In this document: positions 9,628 through 16,407 of the stretch, piece after piece
How the letters are laid out: each line of letters begins with the position of its first letter
Numbering within the stretch: position 1 is the stretch's first letter
DNA from: Fen-1362 sp049516395
GTDB lineage: Bacteria > Planctomycetota > Phycisphaerae > Sedimentisphaerales > Anaerobacaceae
DNA: 44,842 nt
Assembly (NCBI GenBank): GCA_049516395.1
Contig: JBEKTD010000017.1
Location: 1 to 44,842, forward strand
Direction of reading: 5' to 3'
The notes under the pieces: model-generated
Told to the model about the DNA's origin: nothing
The model's database searches: none
The model's input: only the letters and a program-made list of their open reading frames with translations
Translations under genes and position numbers: made by a program

Positions 9628-9653
9628 AAAGCCCCGTCTTTCAACAGGGCTTT
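9628..9653 (-). terminator. Rho-independent terminator of the DRR-repeat gene
   Basis: On the minus strand AAAGCCC pairs with GGGCTTT around a 12-base loop, followed by TTTTTTATTTT. It lies 27 bases past the stop of the 9681-10049 gene, in the right orientation. Confidence 0.8.
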
Positions 9654-9680
9654 CAATAACTATCCGCTATACGCTGCCTG

Positions 9681-10049
9681 CTATTTCTCATCTTCCTGTT
9701 TACTACATTCCGCCAGCCCACCCGGCTCAGCAGTTTTCCTGTAACCCAGCGCCTTGATTATCTCCAGCACTTCAGTCCACGTCGGGAATGGGCGGGCGTT
9801 GGCCTTTTTGTATTCATTGATGGCCATCAAAAACTCGAACTGCTCATCGGACATCTGTCCTTCTTCGGCGCTCCTGCGGTCCTCACTGCGACGACGGCCG
9901 GGTCCTCTTCGCCTGTCAAGTCCGATTCTCCTGTCGAGTCCTGCTCGCCGGTCGATGCCGACTCGCCTGTCAACGACACTGTCTCTGCGGTCCTCCTCTG
10001 CGTTGCATCCCACGGGCTGTTGCTCTTTATTCAGTTCATTTGTTGCCAT
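9681..10049 (-). CDS. Small protein with DRR repeats, unknown function
   Basis: A 122-residue protein I do not recognise by function. Residues 20-60 are strongly basic and repetitive, with RRVGIDRRAGLDRRIGLDRR and further DRR/RR units. A folded-looking C-terminal part follows (DEQFEFLMAINEYKKANARP, then FPTWTEVLEIIKALGYRK). DRR-rich segments like this are scattered through several bacterial phyla and may bind RNA, nucleotides or acidic surfaces. The second half has the look of a small helical domain with a conserved PTWTEVLEI motif. AAGGA 5 bases before the ATG supports the start. A good terminator follows, so it is a single-gene unit. No signal peptide. Confidence 0.75.
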   Translation of the reverse strand: MATNELNKEQQPVGCNAEEDRRDSVVDRRVGIDRRAGLDRRIGLDRRRGPGRRRSEDRRSAEEGQMSDEQFEFLMAINEYKKANARPFPTWTEVLEIIKALGYRKTAEPGGLAECSKQEDEK

Positions 10050-10125
10050 TGTGTCCTTCCTGCCCCGGCAATTCGTTGGCCGGGCTCCAGTTTTATTTTA
10101 TTTCCGTGTAATCTGTGGTTAAAAA

Positions 10126-10506
10126 CTAATCCTCGAAAATATCGCCTTCTAAGTCATCCTCATTTTCTTCATCGAATCCTAAATCATAAAAATCATCGTA
10201 TGCGTCCTGCGACTCGATTACCACGTGCGCCTCATCCGCCATATCGTCCGGCACATACACCGCGTAATGAAAACCCTCGCCGAACTCATTCGCCCTTTCT
10301 TTCACCATCGCCGGGATATCGTTGTTCTTCAGCAGTGTCTCGCAGTCCTTCGCCTCATCCAGCGAACTCGACGTTGCTACCACGACAAGCTCCTGCGTTC
10401 CCCGGCTGTGGTTTCGGCCGCTGCTCTTCGGCGCCGAACGCACCGATATCGAATTACTCGCGTGTGTCGATTGTCTCTTATGTGCCTTTTTCATCTTCTT
10501 ATTCAT
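10126..10506 (-). CDS. DUF2007-like small acidic protein
   Basis: About 126 residues from an ATG at 10506 with GGAG 8 bases upstream; a longer start at 10551 has no such support. The N-terminus is lysine-rich. The middle (TQELVVVATSSSLDEAKDCE, then LLKNNDIPAMVKE and YAVYVPDDMADEAHVVIES) matches the ferredoxin-like DUF2007 fold, annotated in databases as a putative signal-transducing protein. The C-terminal 30 residues are very acidic (DDFYDLGFDEENEDDLEGD), perhaps a disordered tail. A weak CTCTGTG-like repeat separates it from the DRR-repeat gene. The family call is moderate and the function unknown. Confidence 0.7.
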   Translation of the reverse strand: MNKKMKKAHKRQSTHASNSISVRSAPKSSGRNHSRGTQELVVVATSSSLDEAKDCETLLKNNDIPAMVKERANEFGEGFHYAVYVPDDMADEAHVVIESQDAYDDFYDLGFDEENEDDLEGDIFED

Positions 10507-10840
10507 TATTCCATCTCCCTGTCTTACATCTCGTGCATCATCTGTCGCCACAATTTTTTATCTCTGTGCTCTCTGTGTCCTCTGTGGCCAACCATCAATT
10601 TCTTCGTCAATTACTCACCCCCTGTTTATCAAAAAATATCATCCTTTTGTAATTGTGCCGCCCTCTCCTAACCCCTTGTATGTGCTAATCTTACGATTAA
10701 AATACGTTGAATGTTGGATGTTCCTCCGTTCAAATCCGCAATCTGCAATCTAAAATCTGCAATTGATACTGTCCGAGGGGGGCAAAAACGAAAAAGGCCC
10801 CGCAATGCAGGGCCTTTTGTCTGAGTCAATTGGTGGTCGT
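10507..10840. other. Gap with repeats and the cold-shock gene terminator
   Basis: No gene is supported. Contents: a CTCTGTG repeat at 10561-10592; a GAATGTTGGATG phrase at 10707-10724; an ATCTGCA phrase, imperfectly repeated three times, at 10732-10763; and the terminator of the cold-shock gene at 10792-10818. All look like the same style of short imperfect tandem repeats seen in other gaps. Confidence 0.5.
10792..10818 (-). terminator. Rho-independent terminator of the cold-shock gene
   Basis: On the minus strand AAAAGGCCC pairs with GGGCCTTTT around a 9-base loop, ending in a T-rich tract. It lies 22 bases past the csp stop codon. Confidence 0.85.
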
Positions 10841-11044
10841 CTATTTCGGGACTACGTTTGTCGCGCAGGGGCCTTTTTTGCCCTGGCCGACCTCGTACTC
10901 AACTACCTGACCTTCGCTCAAGCTTGAATACCCGGATGACTTGATTTCCGAGTGGTGAACGAAGAGGTCTGGGCCGCCGTCGTCAGCTACGATAAACCCG
11001 AAACCTTTTTGATCATTGAACCATTTTACTTTACCTGTACTCAC
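10841..11044 (-). CDS. Cold-shock domain protein (CspA family)
   Basis: A single cold-shock domain protein of 67 residues that binds single-stranded RNA/DNA and works as an RNA chaperone. The core motifs are complete: GKVKWFNDQKGFGFI (RNP1) and DLFVHHSEI (RNP2), then QVVEYEVGQGKKGPCA. An ATG at 11050 gives 69 residues, but it is only 2 bases from the AAGGAG. The GTG at 11044 is 7-8 bases away and gives the usual family start (V/M)STGKVKWF, so I chose it. A leader of about 95 bases and a strong terminator make it a single-gene unit. The leader could hold a temperature-responsive structure, as in other csp genes. Confidence 0.92.
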   Translation of the reverse strand: MSTGKVKWFNDQKGFGFIVADDGGPDLFVHHSEIKSSGYSSLSEGQVVEYEVGQGKKGPCATNVVPK

Positions 11045-11150
11045 TAACATACTCCTTGGCCTTTTAATCGGCCGTCAATCTATAATGCCTCTCACATTTT
11101 GTGTTTGGAATATCCTCGAGAAGCTAAAAGATATGCCCTACAAGCCGCTC

Positions 11151-11159
11151 ATTATACCA
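11151..11159 (-). promoter_or_regulatory. Extended -10 promoter of the cold-shock gene
   Basis: On the minus strand TGGTATAAT gives a perfect -10 (TATAAT) with an extended TGn element; the -35 region is weak. It predicts a transcript start near 11144 and a leader of about 95 bases. The same TGGTATAAT occurs twice upstream of the first DUF362 gene (25418-25426, 25490-25498). Confidence 0.5.
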
Positions 11160-11264
11160 CATCTTTCCCCCGCCGCACCATAAATAATAAAATATTATTC
11201 AACCTCCCATAAAAACGAGGATTAGACGCTGATTCCTCCGACTACTGCTTCCCTCGACGTGTAT

Positions 11265-11296
11265 GCAGCGAACAGCGTACAGCGTGCAGCGTACAG
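11265..11296. repeat. GCAGCGTACA imperfect tandem repeat
   Basis: Three to four units of about 10 bases (CAGCGAACAG, CGTACAG, CGTGCAG, CGTACAG), just beyond the 3' end of the HNH endonuclease gene. Confidence 0.5.
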
Positions 11297-11305
11297 TCAA
11301 TTTTC

Positions 11306-11884
11306 CTACGGAAAATTAAGTCGAGCAAACTCCCCATGATATTTCCTCGCGGCCTCGTCATAAGCGCGGGCGGCGGCGATTTCGTTTTTGAAATATCCCA
11401 GGGAAATAAATTTTCCCTGGAATTGGATATGTGCTCTCCAGCGTTTATCCATCTTAACCCAGTGAACGCCGCGATATTTAGAGGTGCAGCCGATTTTGTC
11501 CTGTATTTTATTGCAATTATTCTGGCTACGAGTTGCGATGCGGAGGTTGGACCTTCGATTATCAAGGCCGAAGAGATTTCTATGGTCAACGACAAAACCT
11601 TCGGGAAAACCCATAATTTGTCTGTGCATCGTAACAATTTTTCCCCATTTGGCACTTTCATTATCCATACGAACGGCATAAAAGGATTTGCTATTTTTCT
11701 TGGTGAACCAATCGAAGGAATTCAGCCAGTAGAAATCGCCCGGGTCAACAAGGGCGTATTTGCCCTCGGTAAGATGGATTTTGCGGAACGCAGAGCCAAA
11801 TTTACGTTTGCGATAGAAAAGCACAGGCCAGGCAAAAATACGGTCAAGCCAATTCGGAATACTGATTGTTAATTTAATCTTCAT
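11306..11884 (-). CDS. HNH endonuclease with AP2 DNA-binding domain
   Basis: About 192 residues from an ATG at 11884, which has GGAGG 11 bases and AAGGAT just upstream; a longer start at 11959 is less likely. An HNH core sits near residues 86-125: MHRQIMGF, then VVDHRNLFGLDNRRSNLRIA with D100-H101 and the conserved asparagines, then TRSQNNCNK. An AP2/ERF-like domain follows at about 135-192 (SKYRGVHWVKMDKRWRAHI, then LGYFKNEIAAARAYDEAARK). This pairing is typical of free-standing homing-type endonucleases of phages and mobile DNA, which cut DNA at a specific site. No intron or intein is visible beside it. It may be a small selfish gene. Confidence 0.85.
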   Translation of the reverse strand: MKIKLTISIPNWLDRIFAWPVLFYRKRKFGSAFRKIHLTEGKYALVDPGDFYWLNSFDWFTKKNSKSFYAVRMDNESAKWGKIVTMHRQIMGFPEGFVVDHRNLFGLDNRRSNLRIATRSQNNCNKIQDKIGCTSKYRGVHWVKMDKRWRAHIQFQGKFISLGYFKNEIAAARAYDEAARKYHGEFARLNFP

Positions 11885-11903
11885 ATCCTTATCCACCTCC
11901 CTG

Positions 11904-11945
11904 TCCCCGAGAAGCAGCTTCTTTGGTTCTGCAACAGGGGATCCA
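11904..11945 (+). repeat. GATCCCC-CTTCTTTGG-GGGGATC element, copy 1
   Basis: TCCCC, then GCTTCTTTGG, then CAACAGGGGATCCAC. The outer parts are complementary, so it can fold on itself. Related copies are at 12104-12146, 17889-17946 (inverted) and, partial, 19640-19664 (inverted). Confidence 0.5.
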
Positions 11946-12103
11946 CAAATTGTTTTCAAATCCCAAGTTCAAATTCCACTTTTCAAATCATAAATCCGAC
12001 ACGGAGCGAAGCGACGAGCCCGCTTCGGAAATTAAATCGCCAATCGGCAATCGAAAATATGTGTGGAACTGCTGTTCCTGAAACCTTGTCGCAGCGTAGC
12101 GTA

Positions 12104-12146
12104 GATCCCCAAGTGTTGCTTCTTTGGTCAAGCAACAGGGACCCAC
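12104..12146 (+). repeat. GATCCCC-CTTCTTTGG-GGGGATC element, copy 2
   Basis: GATCCCC, then GTTGCTTCTTTGG, then AAGCAACAGGGACCCAC. The inner GTTGC/GCAAC pair forms a stem around the CTTCTTTGG-containing loop. Confidence 0.5.
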
Positions 12147-12233
12147 TCTCGCGGACCCAACTCCCTTGCGCTTCTGCGCACCCGAGGAAAACACGTCCCT
12201 CTATATATAGGGTGACTTTGCACGCATTTTAAG

Positions 12234-12275
12234 GACTTACAAAACATCGTTTTTCCGGCCAAAGTTTGTAAGGTC
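12234..12275. other. Imperfect hairpin upstream of the DUF4365-like gene
   Basis: GACTTACAAAAC pairs with GTTTGTAAGGTC (one offset) around an 18-base loop containing TTTTTCCGGCC. It could be a terminator, an operator or a structured RNA. It lies about 350 bases before the start of the large gene. Confidence 0.35.
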
Positions 12276-12457
12276 TTGTGCCCTAAGGAATAAAAAAAAT
12301 TTCAAAAATTCCCGGATTTTTTTGGCGCTTTGGGTAATTTAATTCATCATTGGACATTCGACATTGGATATTTATCCGCCGTAGTGCCTGCCCTACATAG
12401 CGCACAGTGCGGCGGAGGGTTAATGAAGGCGGATTGGACATTTCTTAAGGGTTCCCC

Positions 12458-12485
12458 TTGTTTCCACCCAATTTAAGGGTAGAAT
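12458..12485 (+). promoter_or_regulatory. Likely sigma-70 type promoter
   Basis: TTGTTT, 16-base spacer, TAGAAT. It faces the large plus-strand gene at 12621, with a leader of about 130 bases that contains the small ORF at 12554. Confidence 0.4.
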
Positions 12486-12553
12486 TTATCCTATGAGATG
12501 TTTACCCGGTGGGATGCGTCTTTTACTATCCCACTGGGGCAGGTTGAAAAAAG

Positions 12554-12628
12554 ATGACTATTTACAATTTTCCTAAAATGTTGGATCAGATAGGTTTTAT
12601 TTGCATGCAGGAGCATCGACTTGAGTAA
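12554..12628 (+). CDS. Possible 24-residue leader peptide
   Basis: An ATG-to-TAA ORF of 24 codons whose end overlaps the first 8 bases of the large gene (its TAA is at 12626-12628, the next start at 12621). An in-frame TGA lies just before the ATG, so it cannot be part of something longer. The ribosome binding site is weak. Stop/start overlap would allow translational coupling of the downstream gene. The peptide has no recognisable features. It may be chance. Confidence 0.25.
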   Translation: MTIYNFPKMLDQIGFICMQEHRLE

Positions 12629-15600
12629 GTACACGCCACAAGATATGTCGGACGAAAGAGGGCAAACTATTCTGGAATACACCTGTCGCGAAGAACTCTT
12701 TTTGATCACCCCTTTCGGGAAAAAAGATAAGATGCCAGACATTGATGGCACCATACGGCTTCGAGATGGGCGAGGTAATTATCTGAATAAATTCTTGCAT
12801 TACCAATTAAAGACTTGCAGTAAAATAACATCAGCGAGATTCTACTGTTCCCAAAACGTTGTTGAATTTCTACTTGATACGAATACTCCAACCTTGCTCC
12901 TGATTGTGGACAAAGAAAAAGAAAAGGTATATTGGTACCACCTAACAAAGTCTGAAATAGAACGGATTCGCACCTACTCCAGTAGTAAAGGAATTACGTT
13001 AAATCTGGCAGACAAAGAAATTAGCAAACAAAACCAAGAGGCGGTAAATGCGGAGTGGAGCAGAATTGCCCATGAGACAAACTATGAAAAATCGATTATC
13101 GCATTATCGAATATTTCACAGAGAACGGTAGAAAATGCTAAGAGGATAATTGGATTACTATATTTACTCCAGAAAGGTACAATCGATACATTTGCCAAAT
13201 TGACAACAGCGATTCTTGGACTTCGGGAAGATGAGTTTTCAGTAATCGAACAAGAAATTATTAGAGAAGGTCTGATTGTCCGCACTGCACACTATTACTT
13301 TGTTGAGAATGAAAAGGTTGGGAGGGAATCATTGGTGGCGTTGCTTAATAATGGCCTTTCCCTTGAAGGTGTGGAGGGTATACTTGGCAAACACGATGAG
13401 AAGATATTATTCTTCCGGCAGCTATCCGAAATACCACATCCAAAGGTTAAGAGTTATTTAGAAGATGTTGGGGCGCGAATATACAGAAGCATAAAGAGTG
13501 AATCAAACAACGAGAATATCTATGAATATCTCGAATTTCTAAAAGTATTTTCATATCGAATACCCGACATTGCAATGTGCATAATTAGGCATGTCATAAA
13601 ATCCAGAAAGCCGGAAAGGAGAGTGAAACTCCAACAATACGTTATAACCTTCAAGAATTATAACCCGGAAAAGAGAGAAGGAGTTATTCTTGAATGTTTA
13701 GAAATATTAGAGATGCTTTGCTACTTCAAAACAAAGACCGCACTGAAAACTATTCTGCAATTGTATCATTGCAAAAATGCCACTGTTAGTGAGGCCGCTA
13801 AAGGGAAAATTTTGAAACTCGCCGAATATGACTTACGTGTTCTACAAAAGATCGGCTACAAGCCCCAGCAAGAGATAGTGCAAGAGATCGAAGATTGGTC
13901 AGACAAAACATTGTTAAAACAATTCTCACTAGTCATAGATATTTGTCGTAAGCTACTCAGTCCTTCATGTGAAGGACACAGTATGAGCGACTATAGGACC
14001 GTTGTCTTTTCATTTGGCTCATTAAGGGCCAGTAAAAACTTAACTGATATTAGAGAACGTGCAATATTTATCTTGAAGAAGTTATATAAATTAACATCGA
14101 ACGTGAATGAAAAGATAAAGGCGCTCGGAGCATTGGAGGAAGGCACCCGATTATCGCATCACGGGAAAATTGGAAGTAAAGAACGAAGTATGATTAAACA
14201 AACTGCAGAAGCAGTTATCAGATTCTATCTGTCAACTGTTTCTTCTGCAGAGAATCAATTAGTGAAAGAAATAGAGAAACAAGCAAATCATTTGACGGCA
14301 AGGTATGAAAGAATTGCTGGACTCAAAGAATTGCGATCAGTAATGAACAACAAAATTGATTATCAACTATTTAAGCTGTTTGTGGGATATGATACAGATT
14401 ATGGCAAGCCAGGTGATTGGGAATCAGCGAGAAAAGTGAGACAGGAGAATATCAGAAAAATCATCGATGATATTTGCGAAGATAATCTTGGAGATTGGAA
14501 AAGCAAATTACTCAGCGTAGCAAAGGAATATTCGCATTCGAAAGTAGGAGAGTTTGGCTATTTTAGATATTTCTTAAGACAACTGGGAGAAATCAAACCA
14601 AAAGTTGTTCTGAAATTGCTCTCAGCAAATGACCGTGTTCTACAACCATTTAGGTCAGATATGCTATCGGGTATATGGTTTAGCGAGAAGAAAGATGTTG
14701 CAAAAGATATAACGGTACGTTGGGCTAAAACAAAACCGAGTACGCTTTCGGTTTGTGCAGATGCGACAATATACAACGGAATTTTTGACTATGATGTTGT
14801 AGTAACACTCCAAAACAAAGCAATTAAAAATAAGAATGTCTATGTCTTACAAAAATGCATAGGAAAAATATGTCAGAACTACGGACAAGACAAAAGATTG
14901 AAACATCTCTTGATTGATGGGATCGAGGGGGCGACCAATCTTAAAGACACGAATTGGATAGTAGAATCTTGGTTTGAACAGGGGACTAAGAAATTTTTAG
15001 AGTCTACGAGCAGACGAGAAGCTAAAGTAATTTTGCGGAATCTCATTCTTTCAAAGAATATCGATTTTCATGCTGAGTCGGTATTGGCCATACTTTCAGG
15101 ATTGTATCCTAAGTTAATAATAGATTTCTTCAAGATGAGGGTACAAAAAGCTATAGAATCAGGAACTAAAGATGATGCCGAATTTGAACCAGTACCATTT
15201 GAACTAACGGAGCTTAGCAAAGGAATCTGTAAAAAAGCAAATGTAGCAATTCCTGAAATAATAAAGTGGTGCCGAAATAGGCACTGGCGACATCAATGGG
15301 AATCTAGCCACCTTATCGGAAAGATATTCCCGGCATCTCATCCTGCTTTGGAGAACGAGTTGATAAAAATGATGAAAAACGGCAAAATCAGTGCAGCCGG
15401 GACAATTCTTCAAATATTGGATGCTTATGAGGGCGAACAGTTCTTGCACCCTATTTGTAAAGAGTTTGTCAAAAAATTCTGGGCCAAGAAAGATCTTATC
15501 CATAGATTATTTTTGAAGCTTTCACGGACAGGGACCGTAGAAGGTGAATACGGATTTGTGAAAGCATACGAGAAAAAGAAAGAAGAGATTCAATCTTGGA

Positions 15601-15728
15601 AGACTGATACAAATAGTTCAGTTAGAAAATTTGCTGTCGAATACGAGAAATTTTTAGAGAAACAAATTACTGATGAAAAGACAAGAGCTGATGAGGAACT
15701 ACAATTAGACAAAAGGATGATACACTAA
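12621..15728 (+). CDS. DUF4365-like nuclease domain plus long helical repeat body
   Basis: A 1035-residue protein starting at TTG with GCAGGAG 7 bases upstream. Residues 10-115 resemble DUF4365, a PD-(D/E)xK-type nuclease fold. Seen: ERGQTILEY, PDIDGTIRLRDG with D42, then YQLKT with Q62-x-K64, then TPTLLLIVDKEKEKVYWYHL. The rest (about 150-1000) is almost all amphipathic helices, like HEAT/ARM-type repeats, with no other enzyme motif I recognise. The end is a charged helix (VEYEKFLEKQITDEKTRADE). The gene is clearly more AT-rich than its neighbours and stands alone on the plus strand. DUF4365 proteins often occur in defence islands, so an anti-phage role is plausible; that is inference. Confidence 0.7.
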   Translation: MSKYTPQDMSDERGQTILEYTCREELFLITPFGKKDKMPDIDGTIRLRDGRGNYLNKFLHYQLKTCSKITSARFYCSQNVVEFLLDTNTPTLLLIVDKEKEKVYWYHLTKSEIERIRTYSSSKGITLNLADKEISKQNQEAVNAEWSRIAHETNYEKSIIALSNISQRTVENAKRIIGLLYLLQKGTIDTFAKLTTAILGLREDEFSVIEQEIIREGLIVRTAHYYFVENEKVGRESLVALLNNGLSLEGVEGILGKHDEKILFFRQLSEIPHPKVKSYLEDVGARIYRSIKSESNNENIYEYLEFLKVFSYRIPDIAMCIIRHVIKSRKPERRVKLQQYVITFKNYNPEKREGVILECLEILEMLCYFKTKTALKTILQLYHCKNATVSEAAKGKILKLAEYDLRVLQKIGYKPQQEIVQEIEDWSDKTLLKQFSLVIDICRKLLSPSCEGHSMSDYRTVVFSFGSLRASKNLTDIRERAIFILKKLYKLTSNVNEKIKALGALEEGTRLSHHGKIGSKERSMIKQTAEAVIRFYLSTVSSAENQLVKEIEKQANHLTARYERIAGLKELRSVMNNKIDYQLFKLFVGYDTDYGKPGDWESARKVRQENIRKIIDDICEDNLGDWKSKLLSVAKEYSHSKVGEFGYFRYFLRQLGEIKPKVVLKLLSANDRVLQPFRSDMLSGIWFSEKKDVAKDITVRWAKTKPSTLSVCADATIYNGIFDYDVVVTLQNKAIKNKNVYVLQKCIGKICQNYGQDKRLKHLLIDGIEGATNLKDTNWIVESWFEQGTKKFLESTSRREAKVILRNLILSKNIDFHAESVLAILSGLYPKLIIDFFKMRVQKAIESGTKDDAEFEPVPFELTELSKGICKKANVAIPEIIKWCRNRHWRHQWESSHLIGKIFPASHPALENELIKMMKNGKISAAGTILQILDAYEGEQFLHPICKEFVKKFWAKKDLIHRLFLKLSRTGTVEGEYGFVKAYEKKKEEIQSWKTDTNSSVRKFAVEYEKFLEKQITDEKTRADEELQLDKRMIH

Positions 15729-15877
15729 CAGAACCGAGATTTGATTTGCTATAAGTACGCCAAGATAATTGTGCGCCGGGCTTCCGGGCCGGCAAAATAA
15801 GCCGCGTCTGAAAATTCTCCGCGGTAAAAATCATTGAAAATCCCCCTAAAAATTTCCTTCCGTCCGCCTTACAAAAT

Positions 15878-15904
15878 ACTAACGACTAATGACTAGCGAC
15901 TATT
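15878..15904. repeat. ACTAACGACTAATGACTAGCGACT repeat overlapping the ruvX stop
   Basis: Units of 7 bases (CTAACGA, CTAATGA, CTAGCGA, CTATTC) run across the 3' end of ruvX and encode its last residues and the TAG stop. A related GTTAGTCGTTAGT phrase is at 19597-19633. Confidence 0.55.
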
Positions 15905-16303
15905 CTTAACATCTAGGAACGCCTGCAAAATCTCCGCGGCAGCCAACGCATCTATCCGGCGTTTTTTCCCTTTGCGGGTCAAATCCATATCAATCATCTT
16001 CCCCTCAGCGGCGAAGGTGCTCAACCGCTCATCCTGAAAGAAAACGGGAGTGTCAATCTGCTTTTTAATCTGCTCGGCAAACGCCTGAACTTTTTTGGCC
16101 TGCGGGCCGACCGAATCATCCATATTCAAAGGCAGACCAAGGACGAGGGCACCAACGTTTTCCGCTTTGACGACTTCGATGATTTTATCGATTAGGTAAT
16201 CGGTGGTGGGAATCGCCATAAGAGGCGAGACGAATGTCTCCGTCTGGTCGCAAATCGCAAGGCCGGTAATCTTGTTTCCGTAATCGATTGAAAGATATCG
16301 CAT
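15893..16303 (-). CDS. ruvX: Holliday junction resolvase-like / pre-16S rRNA nuclease RuvX (YqgF)
   Basis: A 136-residue RNase H-fold protein of the YqgF/RuvX family, which in other bacteria trims the 5' end of 16S rRNA and was also proposed as a Holliday junction resolvase. The family motifs are in order: RYLSIDYGNKITGLA with D7, then GALVLGLPLNMDDSVGPQA, then FFQDERLSTFAAE, and the C-terminal KKRRIDALAAAEIL. The length is normal. The last codons and the stop are supplied by a 7-base repeat sequence, so the original C-terminus may have been altered. No clear ribosome binding site precedes the ATG. It lies 104 bases after manC on the same strand, with a repeat array between. Confidence 0.93.
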   Translation of the reverse strand: MRYLSIDYGNKITGLAICDQTETFVSPLMAIPTTDYLIDKIIEVVKAENVGALVLGLPLNMDDSVGPQAKKVQAFAEQIKKQIDTPVFFQDERLSTFAAEGKMIDMDLTRKGKKRRIDALAAAEILQAFLDVKNSR

Positions 16304-16327
16304 TTTCGTTCGCTGGCGAAATAGTAA

Positions 16328-16397
16328 ATCAGAATATCAGGAAATCAGGCCTGATGCCCTTACCTGATGACCTGATAACCCGGTAACCTGATAACCC
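16328..16397. repeat. ACCTGATAACC/ATCAGG imperfect repeat array
   Basis: Several units of ATCAGG, TACCTGATG, ACCTGATAACC and GTAACCTGATAACC fill most of the gap between manC and ruvX. The array includes inverted units (ATCAGG/CCTGAT), so it can fold. Confidence 0.6.
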
Positions 16398-16407
16398 ATT
16401 CCGTATT

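Larger units (their letters stand above)
11885..12553. other. Repeat-rich gap between the endonuclease and the DUF4365-like gene
   Basis: I see no convincing gene. It holds two copies of a GATCCCC/CTTCTTTGG/GGGGATC inverted-repeat element (11904-11945 and 12104-12146). There are repeat phrases TTCAAAT at 11955-11998, CAATCG at 12034-12058 and CATTGGACATTCGACATTGG at 12348-12367. A long imperfect hairpin lies at 12234-12275 and a likely promoter at 12458-12485. Part of the gap (12280-12350) is very AT-rich. Confidence 0.55.

Noticed and set aside
10009..10122. A plus-strand gene over the DRR-repeat protein
   Set aside because: It is antisense to a gene with a good ribosome binding site and terminator, and has no support of its own.
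11242..11679. A 145-codon minus-strand ORF overlapping the HNH-AP2 gene
   Set aside because: It is another frame of the HNH-AP2 gene, which has clear domains.
11988..12194. A 68-codon minus-strand ORF upstream of the endonuclease
   Set aside because: It consists of the dispersed repeat elements described at 11904-12146 and has no protein-like pattern.
16328..16397. A CRISPR-like array between manC and ruvX
   Set aside because: The units are short and imperfect, without spacers of regular length; no cas gene is present in the window.
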